Shown: one piece after another, positions 61,508 through 64,000 of the stretch
Numbering within the stretch: position 1 is the stretch's first letter
How the letters are laid out: each line of letters opens with the position of its first letter
Source of the DNA: Alistipes sp.
Lineage (GTDB): Bacteria; Bacteroidota; Bacteroidia; Bacteroidales; Rikenellaceae
Direction of reading: 5' to 3'
NCBI GenBank assembly: GCA_017559615.1
Contig: JAFYRB010000051.1
Span: forward strand, 1-64,000
Length of the DNA: 64,000 bases
Notes under the pieces: model-generated
Database searches by the model: none
What the model saw: only the letters and a program-made list of their open reading frames with translations
What the model was told of the DNA's origin: nothing
Made by a program: the position numbers and the translations under genes

Positions 61508-63910
61508 ATGAAACTTATTGACTTTGCATTTCGCTGTATCGCTACGGTGGGTGCGGTTGTAGCCGTAGCTTGCGTCGACCAGAGCTTCGATTTGAAGGAT
61601 GTATCCACCGAGGTTACCGTTGGTCAGGGTACAACGCAGCTCTATGTTGGTACGCTCGAGCAGAAGAGCATCAAGGAGCTTCTTGGCGAAGAGAAGATAG
61701 ATGGCCTTGGGAAGGATGACGAGGGTAACTTCATCTTTAGTTATAGCGGTGAGGGTGACCCTATAGTTGTAGATGGCATCGAGAATAGCTTCCCTGTTGC
61801 TGGCTTCGAGAATACGTTTGTAGTGGAGTATCCGACGTTCAACTTTGATATGACGGGTATTGTCATAGATGAACACGAAAACGTGGACTTCAACGACAAC
61901 GAACTTAGCGAGCTGCTTTCGTCAAATTCGGGAACAGTCACCGAGGATGTAGCCTCTATGCTTCCTCGCCTTCAGGGTACCTTTGATAGGATATTTAGCA
62001 GCAAGGATATGCACCTCTTGGTTGATGTGCCAGAGCAGATTGAGAATATCCATCGCATCACGTTTCGTGACGTAGAGAGTGGACATACAGGAGCGCCGAT
62101 GCGTCTTACTGTTGATTTCAAGGGTTTGGCAGGTATAAATGGCGGTGGCGTTGTCGACTTCGAGATAGAGCTTAAGGGTGGAATCTTCCGCCTTGTGAAC
62201 GAGCATAATGAGCTTGTTGTTGAGGGTAATAGATATCAGCAGCGCTACGATGTAGCATCGGGCGCGGAGAGTGTGGAGTTTGTTATCTATGTCGAGAGCG
62301 TAGAGAATACCACACACCTCAATAACGACCATCAGCTTGATATTCCTCTTGAGCTTTCGTGCAAGATGTCCTTCGATTTGGAGGCCAAGGGTGGTGCGTT
62401 TAACCTTATCGATGAGCCAGAGTTTGCCCTATACGCAAACTTTGAGTATGGCGATGCAGAGATACTTCTCAATGATGATATTGCCCTTGTGGAGTATAAC
62501 CCTGAGGTGCCTCAGCAGGTGAAGATTAAGGACCTTCCAGCGGAGGTGAAGAGCATTAATAGCATCGACCTAATGGAGGGTACAATGCTTAACTTCTATG
62601 TCAATGGCTTTGAGTGGCTTGGCGATAGTGCCGAGAAGGTAGCTGTCGAGGTTAATGTGCCAAGCTACCTTGTGCTTGATGCTGCGAGCGGTGCGGAATA
62701 TTACGAGTATGACGCAGAGAGTGGTGTGCTTACTACGACACTTGCCGATATCGCTGGTGGCGTGGTGATGGGCATAGACCGCATCGACTTTGGTAGCGAA
62801 GGCATTGTGCCAGATGCTAATGGCGAGATTCTCCTCGACCTCGACTTTAATATCAATGCCCATTTCGTTGAGGGTGCGAGTGTTAAGGTCTCTTCGCTTG
62901 CTTACGAGGGTGACTTGGAGGTTACTGCCGGTGTTCGCGATATGGATATCGTCATCAAGTCGGTAAGTGGCAAGGTCGACTATAGTTATGTCCTCGATAA
63001 GGAGTTTGATATCAATATCGAGGATATGGAGTTGGGTGATTTGGAGATTGGTGGTGTGGGCCTATCGCCTATCATCACGTTGAATGTTATCAACCCGCTT
63101 ACTGTTCCTCTTGTTGCAAATGGCGAGCTTCGTGATGATACCAGCCGCGAGCTAAAGTTGGAGGATATTCCTATAAAAGCCGCAGAGTATGTGGACGGTG
63201 AGATTGTTCCTACTCGTAGCTGTATTGTTGTAGCTACGGAGGAGCGTCGCGGGGAGTTTGCCGATAAGGATGTATGCTTCATCGCCGTAGATTTCGATGA
63301 GTTCTTGAAGGGCGTTATCCCTTCGAAGTTGAGTGCTAATCTCAGCGTAGATGTTGATTCAGAGGTTGTTAACACTGTTTATCTTGCCGATAAGTTCGAG
63401 ATTTGCTATGACTTCTCTGTCGAGGTGCCTGTTGCCTTCAACGATAAGCTCGATATTAGTTACGAGGATGAGTTTACGGGCTTCAACTCCGTATTTACCG
63501 ATATTTACGAGAGTGTTGAGGAGTTCGGATTTAAGGTTGGCGACGTGACCATCGTGGTGGATGTGAAGAATACCACACCATTGGCCTTTGATGTCGAGGC
63601 TGAGGTTATCAATATGTCGGGCGAGAAGGTTAGTGTTCCAATTTCGTTTGTGGAGGGCTATGACCGTATTGCAGGCTCTACGGATGGTAAGAGCGTTGCC
63701 GAGAGCGCTGTTCGCCTAAACATTGGTGATGGCGAGGCCTTTAGCTTGGAGCAGCTTACGGAGATTGATGGCATCCGCTTTAGACTTAACGCAAGCTGCG
63801 ATGCCGAGGAACGCACCTATCTCAATGAGAATCAGTGGGTAGAGGCAAGGGTAATGCTGGAGCTAAACGGCGGTATTACGGTTGATGTAAAGGAAATTAT
63901 GGAGGAGTAA
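61508..63910 (+). CDS. Large beta-rich lipoprotein of unknown function
   Basis: An 800-residue lipoprotein (signal peptide with lipobox AVAC, Cys22). The mature part is acidic (Asp/Glu/Val-rich) and composed of repeated beta strands with recurring patterns such as VDFEIELKGG, LELSCKMSFDLEAKGG and ILLDLDFNINAHF, suggesting several beta-sandwich domains. No enzyme motif, no membrane segment after the signal. It is followed after three bases by another exported protein, so the two probably act together at the envelope. Family not recognised. Confidence 0.7.
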   Translation: MKLIDFAFRCIATVGAVVAVACVDQSFDLKDVSTEVTVGQGTTQLYVGTLEQKSIKELLGEEKIDGLGKDDEGNFIFSYSGEGDPIVVDGIENSFPVAGFENTFVVEYPTFNFDMTGIVIDEHENVDFNDNELSELLSSNSGTVTEDVASMLPRLQGTFDRIFSSKDMHLLVDVPEQIENIHRITFRDVESGHTGAPMRLTVDFKGLAGINGGGVVDFEIELKGGIFRLVNEHNELVVEGNRYQQRYDVASGAESVEFVIYVESVENTTHLNNDHQLDIPLELSCKMSFDLEAKGGAFNLIDEPEFALYANFEYGDAEILLNDDIALVEYNPEVPQQVKIKDLPAEVKSINSIDLMEGTMLNFYVNGFEWLGDSAEKVAVEVNVPSYLVLDAASGAEYYEYDAESGVLTTTLADIAGGVVMGIDRIDFGSEGIVPDANGEILLDLDFNINAHFVEGASVKVSSLAYEGDLEVTAGVRDMDIVIKSVSGKVDYSYVLDKEFDINIEDMELGDLEIGGVGLSPIITLNVINPLTVPLVANGELRDDTSRELKLEDIPIKAAEYVDGEIVPTRSCIVVATEERRGEFADKDVCFIAVDFDEFLKGVIPSKLSANLSVDVDSEVVNTVYLADKFEICYDFSVEVPVAFNDKLDISYEDEFTGFNSVFTDIYESVEEFGFKVGDVTIVVDVKNTTPLAFDVEAEVINMSGEKVSVPISFVEGYDRIAGSTDGKSVAESAVRLNIGDGEAFSLEQLTEIDGIRFRLNASCDAEERTYLNENQWVEARVMLELNGGITVDVKEIMEE

Positions 63911-63913
63911 TAT

Positions 63914-64000
63914 ATGCGAAACGGTATGAAAAGAGTTATAACTATACTATTTGCTTTAGTAGCGCTGTTGTCGGTTGAGAGCCTTATGGCGCAGTCGCGA
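63914..64000 (+). CDS. Exported protein, N-terminus only (cut by window edge)
   Basis: The first 29 codons, ATG at 63914: MRNGMKRVITILFALVALLS then VESLMAQSR, a classical signal peptide ending at MAQ. An ATG at residue 5 is an alternative start. It begins three bases after the previous stop, so it shares that transcript. The signal suggests a periplasmic or outer-membrane protein; nothing more can be said. Confidence 0.65.
   Translation, partial: MRNGMKRVITILFALVALLSVESLMAQSR

Overview
The window is bacterial chromosome from a member of the Bacteroidota, most likely order Bacteroidales; an Alistipes/Rikenellaceae-type genome is my best guess, by inference only. Directly visible reasons are promoters of the Bacteroidetes -7 type (TAnnTTTG, often with TTG 19-21 bases upstream), no recognisable Shine-Dalgarno sequences, a SusC/SusD pair, an Oar-type TonB receptor, a PorX-family regulator, BACON and Omp28-type lipoproteins, and an aminofutalosine synthase. 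The left end cuts gdhA and the right end cuts an exported protein just after its signal peptide. I saw no rRNA, tRNA, CRISPR array, insertion sequence or phage gene.

Bases 1-34500 are mainly housekeeping. A minus-strand operon (7413 to 688) runs glycosyltransferase, ECF sigma factor, rsmG, DUF4954 protein, trxB, rnz, SpoU-type methyltransferase. A plus-strand cluster (7572-14943) holds tgt, an LptF/LptG permease, an mqnE gene fused to a PASTA-domain membrane protein, an RluD-like pseudouridine synthase and a YgiQ-type radical SAM protein. Then come a Glu/Ala-rich lipoprotein, pfkA with a PfkB-family kinase, a PpiD-like chaperone, and a long minus-strand envelope and repair cluster (GldE/CorC-like protein, LptC, TPR protein, outer-membrane protein, coaX, mfd). 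Further along are rng, a 29-residue Cox24/mS38-like basic protein, HU, an SRPBCC protein, tsaE, a porX broken by an in-frame TAA, and a NUDIX hydrolase.

Bases 34540-64000 are almost entirely surface and periplasmic proteins: an S9 peptidase lipoprotein, two repeat-rich lipoproteins, an Oar-type TonB receptor, and a SusC/SusD pair with a third surface lipoprotein. Next is a tandemly duplicated two-gene unit (subtilisin-like lipoprotein protease plus small lipoprotein), then three adjacent BACON-type lipoproteins, one with two SusE/F-like modules and one with an Omp28 thioredoxin-like module, and an 800-residue lipoprotein. No glycoside hydrolase is seen here, so the SusCD locus together with three exported peptidases looks more like protein or peptide capture than a classical polysaccharide locus (inference).

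The points most worth a second look are the duplicated protease/lipoprotein unit with conserved Thr-Arg sites at the prodomain boundary, the MqnE-PASTA fusion, the nonsense codon in porX, the Tgt lacking the three zinc-binding cysteines, and an unnamed beta-rich module repeated in several lipoproteins.
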